Under the pieces are notes generated by a model that saw only the letters and a program-made list of their open reading frames with translations, was not told the origin of the DNA and did no database searches. From NCBI GenBank assembly GCA_944386045.1, contig CALWZO010000038.1, forward strand, positions 1 to 45,676: a DNA stretch of 45,676 nucleotides. The letters are read 5' to 3'. Numbering within the stretch: the stretch's first letter is position 1; each line of letters begins with the position of its first letter. The position numbers and the translations under genes are program-made. This DNA is from an uncultured Clostridia bacterium (GTDB lineage: Bacteria; Bacillota; Clostridia; Oscillospirales; Ruminococcaceae). Below, piece after piece: positions 16,687 through 24,878 of this stretch.

Positions 16687-17623
16687 CCAGTTCCACCGCC
16701 TTTTCTCCCATTGCAGTCATGACAAGCCCAGCCTGGCGGCAGATGGTGTCAAAAATCTGTTCCAGCGGCAGTATCTCTTTGCACATGCCTGCCACCTGGC
16801 CCATCATTACCGAACCGTTGGCTATATCGCCTTCCAGCACTGCCCTGCGCAAAGCACCCAGGGTCAGCGCTTCCAGTTCATCGCGGCCGGCGGCTTCCTT
16901 TTCCAGCTGAACATATCTGCGGCTCATCTGATTTTTAAGTATTCTTACCGGGGAATTGAGGCTGCGGCCTGTCACAACGGTGTCGTTGTCCTTGGCGTTT
17001 ATCACAGCTTGTTTGTAATTGTCATGTATCGGACATTCCACACTGGCCAGCAGGCGTGTACCTATCTGAACGCCCTGTGCGCCCAGGGCAAAAGCCGCGG
17101 CCATGCCCCTGCCGTCAGCTATTCCGCCGGCGGCGATAACGGGTATATCAACTGCGTCGCATATCTGCGGCAGCAGCGACATGGTGGTGCTTTCTCCCAC
17201 ATGGCCTCCGTCTTCGGTGCCCTCGGCAATTATGCCGTCCACCCCTGCGCGCCGCAGCCTTACAGCAAGGGATACTGTGGGAACAACAGGGAAAATTTTT
17301 ATCCCGGCCTGTTTCAGTTTTTCAATGTACACACCCGGGTTGCCTGCACCGGTTGTCACCATGGCAACCTTTTCCCGTACTATAACATCTATTATCTCTT
17401 TTGCGTGGGGGTTCATCAGCATGACATTCACGCCAAAGGGCTTATCCGTCAGGATTTTGCACTTTCTTATGGCCCGGCGGGTGGTTTCGGCGTCCATTGC
17501 GCCGGTGGCTATTATACCCATTGCGCCGGCATTGCTGACAGCGGCGGCAAATTCCGCAGTGGTTATGTTGGCCATTGCACCCTGTATTATCGGGTATTTT
17601 ATATCAAACATTTTATTTATCAT
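16679..17623 (-). CDS. fabK: Enoyl-ACP reductase II (FabK)
   Basis: FMN-dependent reduction of trans-2-enoyl-ACP, the last step of each elongation round. 314 residues. IKYPIIQGAMANI, GVNVMLMNP, EGTEDGGHVGE with H141, AAGGIADGRGMAAA and GTRLLASVEC match FabK of streptococci and clostridia in order. AAGGAGAAAA precedes the ATG. It lies between fabH and a second flavoprotein. No FabI, FabL or FabV is in the window, so this is probably the main enoyl reductase, which would predict natural triclosan tolerance. Confidence 0.92.
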   Translation of the reverse strand: MINKMFDIKYPIIQGAMANITTAEFAAAVSNAGAMGIIATGAMDAETTRRAIRKCKILTDKPFGVNVMLMNPHAKEIIDVIVREKVAMVTTGAGNPGVYIEKLKQAGIKIFPVVPTVSLAVRLRRAGVDGIIAEGTEDGGHVGESTTMSLLPQICDAVDIPVIAAGGIADGRGMAAAFALGAQGVQIGTRLLASVECPIHDNYKQAVINAKDNDTVVTGRSLNSPVRILKNQMSRRYVQLEKEAAGRDELEALTLGALRRAVLEGDIANGSVMMGQVAGMCKEILPLEQIFDTICRQAGLVMTAMGEKAVELDA

Positions 17624-17633
17624 TGTTTTCTCC

Positions 17634-18596
17634 TTAAAGGTTTATATAGGCTGCCCCGTAAGTAAGACCGGCACCAAAGCCGACCAGAAGTATTTTCATT
17701 CCCTTTTTCAGTCTGCCTTCCTGCCGGCACTGGGCCAGGGCTATGGCCACACTGGCGGCGCTGGTATTGCCGTAATTTTGCAGGTTGGTAAAAAATTTGC
17801 TTTCCGGCACCCCCAGTCTTCTGGCCGCGGCACTGATGATGCGTATATTGGCCTGATGGGGTATTATAAGATCCACATCCTCCACGGAGAGGTTGTTTTT
17901 ATCCAAAACTTTCATGGCGGCGTCGGCTATTGCGTTTACCGCAAAGCGAAAAACCTCCTGGCCGTCCATTTTCAGGTATGAATAATCTTTGGGCGGGTTG
18001 GACAGCGGGTTCATGATGATACCGCCGGCGGTCAGCACCTGTTTTTCATCACCGCAGCTGCGGGTGTAAAAATCGGCGCAGGACCCTTTTTCCCGGTCCA
18101 GCACCACAGCGCCGGCACCGTCGCCGAAAAGTATACAAGTGGAACGGTCGGTCCAGTCAATCAGCTTGCTTAAAGTTTCTGCGCCTATTACCAGCGCTTT
18201 TTTATGCTCCGGCAGCAGTGCCAGCGCTGTTTTAAGCGCATATATAAAGCCGCTGCACGCCGCGTTCAGGTCAAAGGCTGTCACCTCGCAGTCGGAAAGG
18301 CCCAGCTTCTGCTGTATAAGGCAGGCAGTAGAGGGGGTGAAGTTGTCCGGCGTCATTGTGGCAACTATTATCAGGCCTATTTCCCTTTGGTCTATTCCGG
18401 CATCTTCGATGGCCATTTTGGCCGCCGCAAGCCCCAGGTCGCTGGTGTTTTCCTGCCGGCTGATGTATCTGGATTTTATGCCTGTACGGCTGGTTATCCA
18501 TTCGTCGCTGGTGTCCACCAGCTTTGATATATCTTCATTGGTGACGGTCAGCCGTCCTTTGGCCAGGCCAAAGCCCAGCATTTTGAAAGAGTACAT
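17634..18596 (-). CDS. fabH: 3-oxoacyl-ACP synthase III (FabH)
   Basis: Starts chains by condensing acetyl-CoA (or a branched primer) with malonyl-ACP. 320 residues from the ATG at 18596; a GTG three bases earlier is in frame, but AGGGG spacing favours the ATG. Catalytic Cys114 (NAACSGF), His247 (IPHQANIRI) and Asn277 (NYGNTSAAS) are complete. The start overlaps the accA stop. Sequence alone does not tell straight from branched primers. Confidence 0.96.
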   Translation of the reverse strand: MYSFKMLGFGLAKGRLTVTNEDISKLVDTSDEWITSRTGIKSRYISRQENTSDLGLAAAKMAIEDAGIDQREIGLIIVATMTPDNFTPSTACLIQQKLGLSDCEVTAFDLNAACSGFIYALKTALALLPEHKKALVIGAETLSKLIDWTDRSTCILFGDGAGAVVLDREKGSCADFYTRSCGDEKQVLTAGGIIMNPLSNPPKDYSYLKMDGQEVFRFAVNAIADAAMKVLDKNNLSVEDVDLIIPHQANIRIISAAARRLGVPESKFFTNLQNYGNTSAASVAIALAQCRQEGRLKKGMKILLVGFGAGLTYGAAYINL

Positions 18597-19519
18597 CACA
18601 TCACCCCTATTCTGCGGTATTTCTCATATCTTTCTTCCAACAGGTTTTTCATCTTTTTGCCTGTCAGCAAGGGAAGGTCCCTGTTGAGCAGGTTTCTTAT
18701 CCGGCGCACCGTCACATCAATGTTTGCACCTGCGCCGCCCAGCGGCTCTTTCACTATTTCATCAATGATGTGCTTTTGATACAGGTCGGCCGCTGTCATC
18801 TTCATCTGCCGGGCGGCTTTGGGTGCCAGGGTTTCGTCTTTGTAAAGTATGCTGGCAAAGCCCTCCGGCGAAAGTATGGAATAAACAGCATTTTCCAGCA
18901 TGTATATACGGTCCGCCACGCTGAGGGCCAGCGCTCCGCCACTGCCACCTTCGGATATCACTATACATATAACAGGTGTTTTCAGGTTGGAAAATGTATA
19001 CAGGCACTGGGCTATGGCCTGTGCCCGGCCCCTTTCTTCGGCGCCTTTTCCCGGGTATGCCCCGGGGGTGTCAACTATTGTAATTATCGGGCGGGAAAAT
19101 TTTTCCGCCTGTTTTGCCAGCCTTATCGCCTTGCGGTAACCCTCCGGCGATACCATGCCGAAATTCTTTTTCAGATTATCGGCCAGGTCTGTGCCCTTTG
19201 ACTGGGCTATGACCGTTACCGGCCTGCCGTTGTACCTGGCAATACCGGCAGTTATCGACCGGTCCTCGCCAAAACAGCGATCGCCGCAAAAAGGGTAAAA
19301 ATCACTGAAAAGTGCGCTGATATAATCCTGAGCCTTCGCCCTTTGGGGGCTGCGGGCAAGGCAGACTATATCCCACCGGTCCAGATTGGTATAAAACTGT
19401 TTTTTCAGTTTTTCTATTTTAATTTTCTGCCGGTTGTACCGCCGGGTATCCTCCGGAGGGATCTTGCGCAAAATCAACTGCTGTTCTTTTATGATATTTT
19501 CTTTTTCGGCTATGGTCAT
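18596..19519 (-). CDS. accA: Acetyl-CoA carboxylase carboxyltransferase subunit alpha
   Basis: With AccD it transfers the carboxyl group from biotin to acetyl-CoA. 307 residues. The N-terminal helical segment with the zinc-free crotonase-like core follows; PVTVIAQSKGTD, IITIVDTPGAYPGKGAEERG and SEGGSGGALAL are the AccA landmarks. It overlaps accD (ATGA-type) and fabH, so subunits are translated in series. Confidence 0.95.
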   Translation of the reverse strand: MTIAEKENIIKEQQLILRKIPPEDTRRYNRQKIKIEKLKKQFYTNLDRWDIVCLARSPQRAKAQDYISALFSDFYPFCGDRCFGEDRSITAGIARYNGRPVTVIAQSKGTDLADNLKKNFGMVSPEGYRKAIRLAKQAEKFSRPIITIVDTPGAYPGKGAEERGRAQAIAQCLYTFSNLKTPVICIVISEGGSGGALALSVADRIYMLENAVYSILSPEGFASILYKDETLAPKAARQMKMTAADLYQKHIIDEIVKEPLGGAGANIDVTVRRIRNLLNRDLPLLTGKKMKNLLEERYEKYRRIGVM

Positions 19520-20391
19520 CCTGCGTCCTCCGTGTGCATTGCTATAAGGTCTGAAAGGGTTTTGCGCAGGCTGTCCCTGTCTGCAATCATATCCACAAAA
19601 CCTTTCTCCATGACAAATTCTGCTTTCTGAAATTCCCGGGGCAGACTTTCGTTTATGGTTTTTTCTATCACTCGCTTGCCGGCAAAGCCTATCAGGGCGC
19701 CGGGTTCGGCAATGATAATATCGCCCAGCATGGCAAAGCTGGCGCTGACCCCGCCGGTGGTAGGGTGGGTAAGAACCGAAATGTACAAATTTCCGCTGTC
19801 GGAAAATCTTTTCAGCGCCGCGCTGGTCTTGGCCATCTGCATAAGGGAGATTATCCCTTCCTGCATACGGGCGCCGCCGCTGGTGCAGAAAATTATCAGC
19901 GGCAGTTTTTTGCTGTGGGCCAGCTCTATGGTGCGGCAGATTTTTTCACCTACCACTGCTCCCATGCTGCCCATCATAAAATTGGAATCCATAACCGCTA
20001 CAGCACATTTTCTTCCGTCTATTTTTGCCGTGCCGCACACCACCGCTTCATTAAGGCCGGTCCGTTTTTTATACTTGGCCAGCTTTTCGCTGTAGCCTTC
20101 AAAATTTTCGCTGTTGGTGCTGGTCATGCGCCTGTCGGTTTCGTAAAAACTGCCGGCGTCAAACACCATTTCTATCCTTTCGGCCGCACTCATCTTAAAG
20201 CACCGGCCGCAGTCGGGGCAGACATGGTTATTTTCTTTCAGCCGTCTTACGCTGACGCTCCGGCCGCATTTTTCGCACTTTTTAAATATATTGTCCGGTA
20301 TTTCCCTTTTGGTCCTTTCCGGTACAAAGCGCCTGATCGCCTTTTTAAAATTTTCCAGCTGCTCTTTGCGCTTTCTAAACAAGGTTTCCAT
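19516..20391 (-). CDS. accD: Acetyl-CoA carboxylase carboxyltransferase subunit beta
   Basis: Partner of AccA. 291 residues from the ATG at 20391, chosen because GAGGAG stands 10 bases upstream; the frame stays open to 20424. An N-terminal four-cysteine zinc ribbon is visible (C39, C42, C58, C61), followed by the crotonase core with VVCGTAKIDGRKCAVAVMD, FCTSGGARMQEG and HPTTGGVSASFAMLGD. The start overlaps the end of accC by 17 bases. Confidence 0.95.
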   Translation of the reverse strand: METLFRKRKEQLENFKKAIRRFVPERTKREIPDNIFKKCEKCGRSVSVRRLKENNHVCPDCGRCFKMSAAERIEMVFDAGSFYETDRRMTSTNSENFEGYSEKLAKYKKRTGLNEAVVCGTAKIDGRKCAVAVMDSNFMMGSMGAVVGEKICRTIELAHSKKLPLIIFCTSGGARMQEGIISLMQMAKTSAALKRFSDSGNLYISVLTHPTTGGVSASFAMLGDIIIAEPGALIGFAGKRVIEKTINESLPREFQKAEFVMEKGFVDMIADRDSLRKTLSDLIAMHTEDAG

Positions 20392-21742
20392 TTGATTTAA
20401 GCTCCTCAATAAACTCGCCCGCAAAACCGGTGGAGTATTTGCCCTCTATAAATTTTTTATGGTGCAGGGCCATATACTGAAATTCCACATTGCTTTTCAC
20501 CCCTGAAACAATAAATTCTTCCAGGGCTATTCTCATTTTCTTTATACACTCCAGCCTGGTGGGCGCCCATGTAATTATTTTGGCTATCATGGAATCGTAA
20601 TAGGGCAGTATTGTATAACCGTTGTAAACGGCGCTTTCCACCCTGACATTCCTGCCGGCGGGGAAATTTACAAAATCTATCCTGCCGGCCGACGGGGCAA
20701 AATTATTTGCGGCATCTTCGGCATTTATACGGCATTCCATGGCGTAGCCGCTGCAGTGTATGTCCCGCTGGCTGAGTTCCAGCTTCTGGCCGGCCGCCGC
20801 CTTTATCTGCAATTTTACAATATCCACACCGCATATCATTTCTGTTATCGGGTGTTCCACCTGTATGCGGGTGTTCATCTCCATAAAATAGTAATTGCCG
20901 CCTTCGTCCAGCAGAAATTCTATCGTGCCCACAGAGTTGTACCCCACAAATTTTGCGGCTTTTACGGCATCGGCCAATATGTTTTGGCGAACGCTTTCTT
21001 CTATTGAAAAACACGGGGCTTCTTCTATCATTTTCTGGTTGCGGCGCTGGAAAGAGCAGTCCCTTTCGTACAAATGCACCACATTGCCGAATTTGTCACC
21101 GGCTATCTGTACTTCTATGTGCTTGGGATTGACAATGTACTTTTCCATGTATACTTCATCATCTTTAAAGCATATCTTGGCTTCATTTCTGGCACTGTGG
21201 TAAGCATTGTCAAATTCCCGGGGTGAAAAAACTATCCTCATGCCGCGGCCTCCGCCGCCGTTTACCGCCTTGATTATAACCGGATAGCCTATCTCCTGTG
21301 CCATCTGTCTGCCCTGCCGCACATCATTTACTATCTGCCGGCTGCCGTTTACCACCGGTACACCGGCCTGTATCATTGTCTGTCTGGCCCGGGCTTTGTT
21401 GCCCATTTTTTCAATTATTTCAGGGCTGGGGCCGATAAAAATCAGTCCGCACTCTTCCACCAGGCGTGCAAACCGGGCATTTTCGCTTAAAAAGCCGAAA
21501 CCCGGATGTATCGCATCACAGCCGGTATTGCAGGCCGCCTGGATAATGTTGTACATATTCAGGTAGCTTTCCAGCGGACGGGGGCCGCCGATGCACACTG
21601 CCTCATCTGCCAGCTGAACATGCAAAGCCTCCTTGTCGCAGTTGGAGTACACCGCCACTGTGGAAATACCCATCTCTTTGCAGGTGCGTATTATCCTGAC
21701 GGCAATTTCCCCGCGGTTGGCTATCAATATCTTTTTTATCAT
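20375..21742 (-). CDS. accC: Biotin carboxylase subunit of acetyl-CoA carboxylase
   Basis: ATP-dependent carboxylation of the biotin on AccB. 455 residues, normal length. KKILIANRGEIAVRII opens the biotin carboxylase N domain, HPGFGFLSEN follows, the ATP-grasp loop is GGGGRGMRIV and the active-site stretch EMNTRIQVEHPITEM is intact. ATG one base after the accB stop. Confidence 0.96.
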   Translation of the reverse strand: MIKKILIANRGEIAVRIIRTCKEMGISTVAVYSNCDKEALHVQLADEAVCIGGPRPLESYLNMYNIIQAACNTGCDAIHPGFGFLSENARFARLVEECGLIFIGPSPEIIEKMGNKARARQTMIQAGVPVVNGSRQIVNDVRQGRQMAQEIGYPVIIKAVNGGGGRGMRIVFSPREFDNAYHSARNEAKICFKDDEVYMEKYIVNPKHIEVQIAGDKFGNVVHLYERDCSFQRRNQKMIEEAPCFSIEESVRQNILADAVKAAKFVGYNSVGTIEFLLDEGGNYYFMEMNTRIQVEHPITEMICGVDIVKLQIKAAAGQKLELSQRDIHCSGYAMECRINAEDAANNFAPSAGRIDFVNFPAGRNVRVESAVYNGYTILPYYDSMIAKIITWAPTRLECIKKMRIALEEFIVSGVKSNVEFQYMALHHKKFIEGKYSTGFAGEFIEELKSNGNLV

Positions 21743-21743
21743 G

Positions 21744-22169
21744 TCAGTTTTCCTCGATAATCAGCAGCACATCGTCATACTGCACCATATCGCCGTCTGC
21801 CGGCAGTATCTGTGTGACAGTTCCGCTGAAAGGTGATTTTATTTCATTCATCACCTTCATGGCCTCCACAATGCACACCACATCCCCTTCTTTTACCTGC
21901 TGTCCTTCGCTGACAAAAGGTTTTGCACCGGCGGACGGTGCCCGGTAGTATGTGCCCACCAGAGGTGATTTTATCTGCTTGCCGGAGGGCCGCGGCTTTT
22001 CCTGCGGCTGCGGTGCCGGGGCAATATATTCAGCTGCGGCGGCCGGGGCAGCTGTGCACACATTTTTGCCCAGTTTCAGCTTTATCCCTTCGGCTTCCAG
22101 CTCCATGTCGGTTATGCCGCTTTTTTCAAACATCTCTATCAACTGTCTGATTATGTTTGTATCCATCAT
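21744..22169 (-). CDS. accB: Biotin carboxyl carrier protein of acetyl-CoA carboxylase
   Basis: Carries biotin between AccC and AccAD. 141 residues: N-terminal helical region, Ala/Pro-rich linker (38-62), and C-terminal biotinyl domain with K105 in EAMKVMNEI as the biotin site (usual motif AMKM or AMKL; Val is a mild variant). Two ATG codons stand in a row at 22169 and 22166; GGAG spacing fits the second slightly better. A terminator-like hairpin lies just upstream, between acpP and accB. Confidence 0.95.
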   Translation of the reverse strand: MMDTNIIRQLIEMFEKSGITDMELEAEGIKLKLGKNVCTAAPAAAAEYIAPAPQPQEKPRPSGKQIKSPLVGTYYRAPSAGAKPFVSEGQQVKEGDVVCIVEAMKVMNEIKSPFSGTVTQILPADGDMVQYDDVLLIIEEN

Positions 22170-22186
22170 CTTCTCCTATTTTAAAA

Positions 22187-22212
22187 ATGAGCTTAGAATT
22201 ATCTAAGCTCAT
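22187..22212 (-). terminator. Internal hairpin (attenuator or processing site) between acpP and accB
   Basis: 11-bp perfect stem ATGAGCTTAGA/TCTAAGCTCAT, ATTA loop, then TTTTTAAAAT on the minus strand, 10 bases past the acpP stop. Looks like a partial terminator inside the operon. Confidence 0.7.
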
Positions 22213-22221
22213 CATGTTTTT

Positions 22222-22446
22222 TTATTGTTTTGCCCGGAGTACATCCAGGATGTCCTGTACTGTTTTAAGACCTTCCAGCTCTTCGTCTTCAATTCTTACG
22301 CCAAATTCGCTTTCCAGTTCCATCGCCAGCTCTACGGCTGCCAGGCTGTCTATGCCCAGGTCGTCTTTCAGGCTTGCCTCGGGCTTGATCAGGCTTTCGT
22401 CCACATTGATTGCGTCTACCAAAACTTTGCTTACTTTTTCTAACAT
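22222..22446 (-). CDS. acpP: Acyl carrier protein
   Basis: Carries growing acyl chains on a phosphopantetheine arm. 74 residues, highly acidic; LGIDSLAAVEL contains S34, the attachment site. The ATG at 22446 is fixed by AGGAGGAA; the longer open frame to 22476 is not needed. First gene of the operon, directly behind the promoter with the FabT-like sites. The hairpin after it would allow ACP to be made in excess over the downstream enzymes. Confidence 0.96.
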   Translation of the reverse strand: MLEKVSKVLVDAINVDESLIKPEASLKDDLGIDSLAAVELAMELESEFGVRIEDEELEGLKTVQDILDVLRAKQ

Positions 22447-22487
22447 AATTATTCCTCCTGAGAATACAAATAACAATTTTAAAATTT

Positions 22488-22504
22488 GCTTTGACTGTCA
22501 AAGC
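22488..22504. promoter_or_regulatory. FabT-like operator 1
   Basis: GCTTTGACTGTCAAAGC, a perfect 8-bp dyad around a central T. It lies just downstream of the predicted acpP transcription start, a position for blocking elongation or open complex formation. Confidence 0.7.
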
Positions 22505-22512
22505 ACGGGCAC

Positions 22513-22541
22513 ATTATACATCTTTTGAATGTCAAAGTAAA
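22513..22541 (-). promoter_or_regulatory. Promoter of the fatty acid synthesis operon
   Basis: TATAAT (22518-22513 on the minus strand) with TTTACT 17 bases upstream (22541-22536). The predicted start is near 22506. FabT-like operator 2 overlaps the spacer and touches the -35. Confidence 0.6.
22524..22536. promoter_or_regulatory. FabT-like operator 2
   Basis: TTTGAATGTCAAA, 5-bp arms around ATG, inside the acpP promoter spacer. Identical core to operator 3. Confidence 0.7.
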
Positions 22542-22544
22542 TAC

Positions 22545-22557
22545 TTTGAATGTCAAA
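22545..22557. promoter_or_regulatory. FabT-like operator 3
   Basis: TTTGAATGTCAAA again, exactly 21 bases (two helical turns) from operator 2 and just upstream of the acpP -35. Confidence 0.7.
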
Positions 22558-22643
22558 TTTTTTGTAAATTTTGTGAAAGATTTGTTAAAGGCATATAGAT
22601 TTTTCCCGATTTGGGATATATTAAACGCCGGGGAAAGTTTTTC

Positions 22644-22672
22644 TTGACTATTTTTGAATAAAATTATATGCT
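22644..22672 (+). promoter_or_regulatory. Promoter of fabT
   Basis: TTGACT (22644-22649), 17-base spacer, TATGCT (22667-22672). Divergent from the acpP promoter and about 100 bases from the operators. Confidence 0.5.
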
Positions 22673-22693
22673 ACTGTAAAGGGAGGGTATATT

Positions 22694-23149
22694 ATGGACA
22701 GAACAAGACACACCCTGAACGAACTGCTGGTGGGAATGTTTAACTATATATTGTATCTTGAAGAGAGGAATTTAAAGCAAAAAGGCGTAAAGTTATCCAT
22801 GAATGAGGTACACATACTGGAAAATATTCAGAAAACCAGCGACAACAGTATGTCCCATATAGCCAAAAGGTTGATGGTCACCCAGGGCACACTGACCACA
22901 AATGTGGCCAAGCTGGTTACAAAAGGTTATGTGGAAAGGCTACGCGACCCGGCAGACAAAAGGGTGGTAAGGCTGAATATCACCGAAAAAGCCGAGGAAG
23001 TGCTGAAAGTGCACGAGGACTTTCACCGCGAGATGATAGACAAAACCATAGGCGATCTGGGACTGGACGAAAACGAGGTTTTGATACAGTCACTGGAAAA
23101 CATACTGGAATATTTCCGCCAGGCTTACGGGCAGGATGACAACAGCTGA
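22694..23149 (+). CDS. fabT: MarR-family regulator of fatty acid synthesis (FabT-like)
   Basis: 151 residues, winged helix: ISKTSDN-type start is replaced by IQKTSDNSMSHIAKRLMVTQ, then the recognition helix TQGTLTTNVAKLVTKGYVER and wing RLRDPADKRVVRLNIT (about 50-105). Length, helix order and divergent position before acpP match FabT of streptococci and other Firmicutes, which represses fab genes with acyl-ACP as corepressor (known). Three TTTGAnnnTCAAA dyads in the shared region fit such a repressor. GGGAGGG precedes the ATG. FapR, the other Firmicutes regulator, is a different fold. The assignment is by context and not by a FabT-only motif. Confidence 0.8.
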   Translation: MDRTRHTLNELLVGMFNYILYLEERNLKQKGVKLSMNEVHILENIQKTSDNSMSHIAKRLMVTQGTLTTNVAKLVTKGYVERLRDPADKRVVRLNITEKAEEVLKVHEDFHREMIDKTIGDLGLDENEVLIQSLENILEYFRQAYGQDDNS

Positions 23150-23175
23150 AAGACAGCCGAACGCTGTCTTTTTTT
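23149..23175 (+). terminator. Terminator of fabT
   Basis: AAAGACAGC-CGAAC-GCTGTCTTT followed by TTTT; its first base is the last base of the stop codon. Confidence 0.9.
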
Positions 23176-23261
23176 GTTGCTTTTTTTCTTTATCTGCGGC
23201 GGTGTTTATGGTATAATAAGCCCGACAGACATTTTCACACACCGAAAGAGAGGATTTTATC

Positions 23262-23858
23262 ATGCGCTATAACCCGCCATATTTTGACTTTGAGATATAC
23301 GGCGTAAAAAGAAAACTGCCTTTTGTAAAAATCAAAGAAGACATGGCCCTGGCCAGTTTCTGCATTGTTTCCGACACCGAACTGGTTACAACAGTTGCCC
23401 CGCATCTGGCTGCCAAACTGCCGCAGGATGTGGATATACTGATGACAGCAGAGGCCAAAGGCATCATTCTTACATACGAGATGAGCCGCATTATGGGCAA
23501 AGAATTTGTTGTGGCCCGCAAAAGCAGAAAACCTTATATGCAAAATCCTCTGGAAGCCGTGGTATATTCCATCACAACCCAGGCAAAGCAGACACTGTAC
23601 CTGGACGGAATGGATGTGGAAAAAATACGCGGAAAGCGTGTGGCGCTGATAGATGATGTTATTGCCACAGGAGAATCAATCGCCGCGCTGGAAAAGCTGG
23701 CCGAGGCCGCCGGCGCAACAGTTGCCGCAAAAGCCGCCGTGCTGGCAGAACTGGACAGCGTGTACCGCGATGACATTGTGTATCTGAAAGAGCACTATGT
23801 TTTCACTCCCAACGAAGACGGCACATTCACCCCGATAGAAAGCGAAAAGAAAAAATAG
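23262..23858 (+). CDS. Adenine phosphoribosyltransferase-like protein
   Basis: 198 residues, type I PRTase fold. The PRPP-binding motif VALIDDVIATGES is at about 127-139 and an EAKGI segment stands in the place of the APRT E-x-R/K-G pyrophosphate loop. Such enzymes salvage a purine base to its nucleotide with PRPP. The general layout is that of APRT, with an N-terminal extension and a charged Lys tail. AAAGAGAGG lies before the ATG and TATAAT at 23212 is a likely -10. Xanthine or other base specificity cannot be ruled out, and some relatives are regulators. It stands alone between two terminators. Confidence 0.82.
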   Translation: MRYNPPYFDFEIYGVKRKLPFVKIKEDMALASFCIVSDTELVTTVAPHLAAKLPQDVDILMTAEAKGIILTYEMSRIMGKEFVVARKSRKPYMQNPLEAVVYSITTQAKQTLYLDGMDVEKIRGKRVALIDDVIATGESIAALEKLAEAAGATVAAKAAVLAELDSVYRDDIVYLKEHYVFTPNEDGTFTPIESEKKK

Positions 23859-23863
23859 AAATA

Positions 23864-23893
23864 AAAAAGCACGCCGTACAGCGTGCTTTTTCT
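23864..23893 (+). terminator. Terminator of the phosphoribosyltransferase gene
   Basis: AAAAAGCACGC-CGTACA-GCGTGCTTTTT followed by CTTTATT. Confidence 0.9.
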
Positions 23894-24012
23894 TTATTCA
23901 GATATAAAAATATTTTTCAATCTGCGGCCGGCTTTGTTTTTGATTGAATAATCTGCACCGGTTCAGATAATACACATCCCGCCGCAAACTGCCGAAATTA
24001 CTCTTTTACAGC

Positions 24013-24570
24013 CTATTGCCTTTCCTCTGCCAGCAGGCCGTAATATACGGCGTCACACACGCCGCTGTTGTTGCGGTCGGCCTGCCTGAGGGTTCCCTCG
24101 TATTTCATGCCGCATTTTTCCATCACATGACCGGAATGCACATTGCGCAGGTCGTGTCTTGCCTGAACTTTGTTTACTCCCACCTGGTCAAACAAAAAAT
24201 CCATTACAGCTTTCAGCGCCCGGCTGGTCACACCGGTGTGCCACCATCTGCGGCCGATGCAATAGCCTATTTCCGCCATTTTTATCTGCGGGTCAATTTC
24301 ATTGATCACGCTTATGGAACCAATCGGGCCAAAGTCAGTACCTTTCAGCTCTATCGCCCACTGATAGTACCTCTCGTCCTTGTAATTTTCCACCCATGAG
24401 GTCAGTATTTCGCGGGTTGTGCCCTCATCTGCATGGGCAGGCCATGTCAAAAACTTCACCACCTGTTCGTCACAGGCCCAGTTGCGGTACATAGCCGGCA
24501 CATCATCTGCGGTAAAAGGGCGCAAAATCAGCTTTTCTGTTTTAAGATATTGTGTTCCCAGATGCTTCAT
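24013..24570 (-). CDS. GNAT acetyltransferase, RimJ/RimL type
   Basis: 185 residues. The N-terminal LKTEKLILRPFTADDVPAMY is typical of RimJ/RimL-like GNAT enzymes, followed by GSISVINEIDPQIKMAEIGY and the acetyl-CoA segment IGRRWWHTGVTSRALKAV. These acetylate protein N-termini or small amines; the substrate here is unknown. AAGGAGAG with a 7-base spacer decides the ATG at 24570 over an in-frame ATG at 24600. Stands alone, convergent with the phosphoribosyltransferase gene. Confidence 0.85.
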   Translation of the reverse strand: MKHLGTQYLKTEKLILRPFTADDVPAMYRNWACDEQVVKFLTWPAHADEGTTREILTSWVENYKDERYYQWAIELKGTDFGPIGSISVINEIDPQIKMAEIGYCIGRRWWHTGVTSRALKAVMDFLFDQVGVNKVQARHDLRNVHSGHVMEKCGMKYEGTLRQADRNNSGVCDAVYYGLLAEERQ

Positions 24571-24805
24571 GCTTTTTCTCTCCTTTTCCGTCCAGGTCAT
24601 GGTATCATTTCCTGAAAATTTTTCTAAAAAGCAAAATTATGGCCGCCGCAGCAACCAAAAGCAACAATACATTAAACCGCTGCCATAGGGTTGCGGCAAC
24701 ATCAGATGTAAAAATCCCTTATCTGCTTTTTAACATTTTATTTTATGAAATTATATCAAAAAAGCTTACTGCCGGCAATCATTTATTATATAAGTATTTG
24801 ATGTA

Positions 24806-24833
24806 TTGTATTTTGCAGAATAGCTGGTATAAT
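24806..24833 (+). promoter_or_regulatory. Promoter of trkA-trkH
   Basis: TTGTAT (24806-24811), 16-base spacer, perfect TATAAT (24828-24833), 46 bases before the trkA start. Confidence 0.55.
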
Positions 24834-24878
24834 GTTATTTATAAATGTGTAAGAATTGTGTATACGGAGGAATTGTTT

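Noticed and set aside
22447..22476. N-terminal extension of ACP
   Set aside because: The internal ATG has a perfect AGGAGG; the extension adds residues foreign to acyl carrier proteins.
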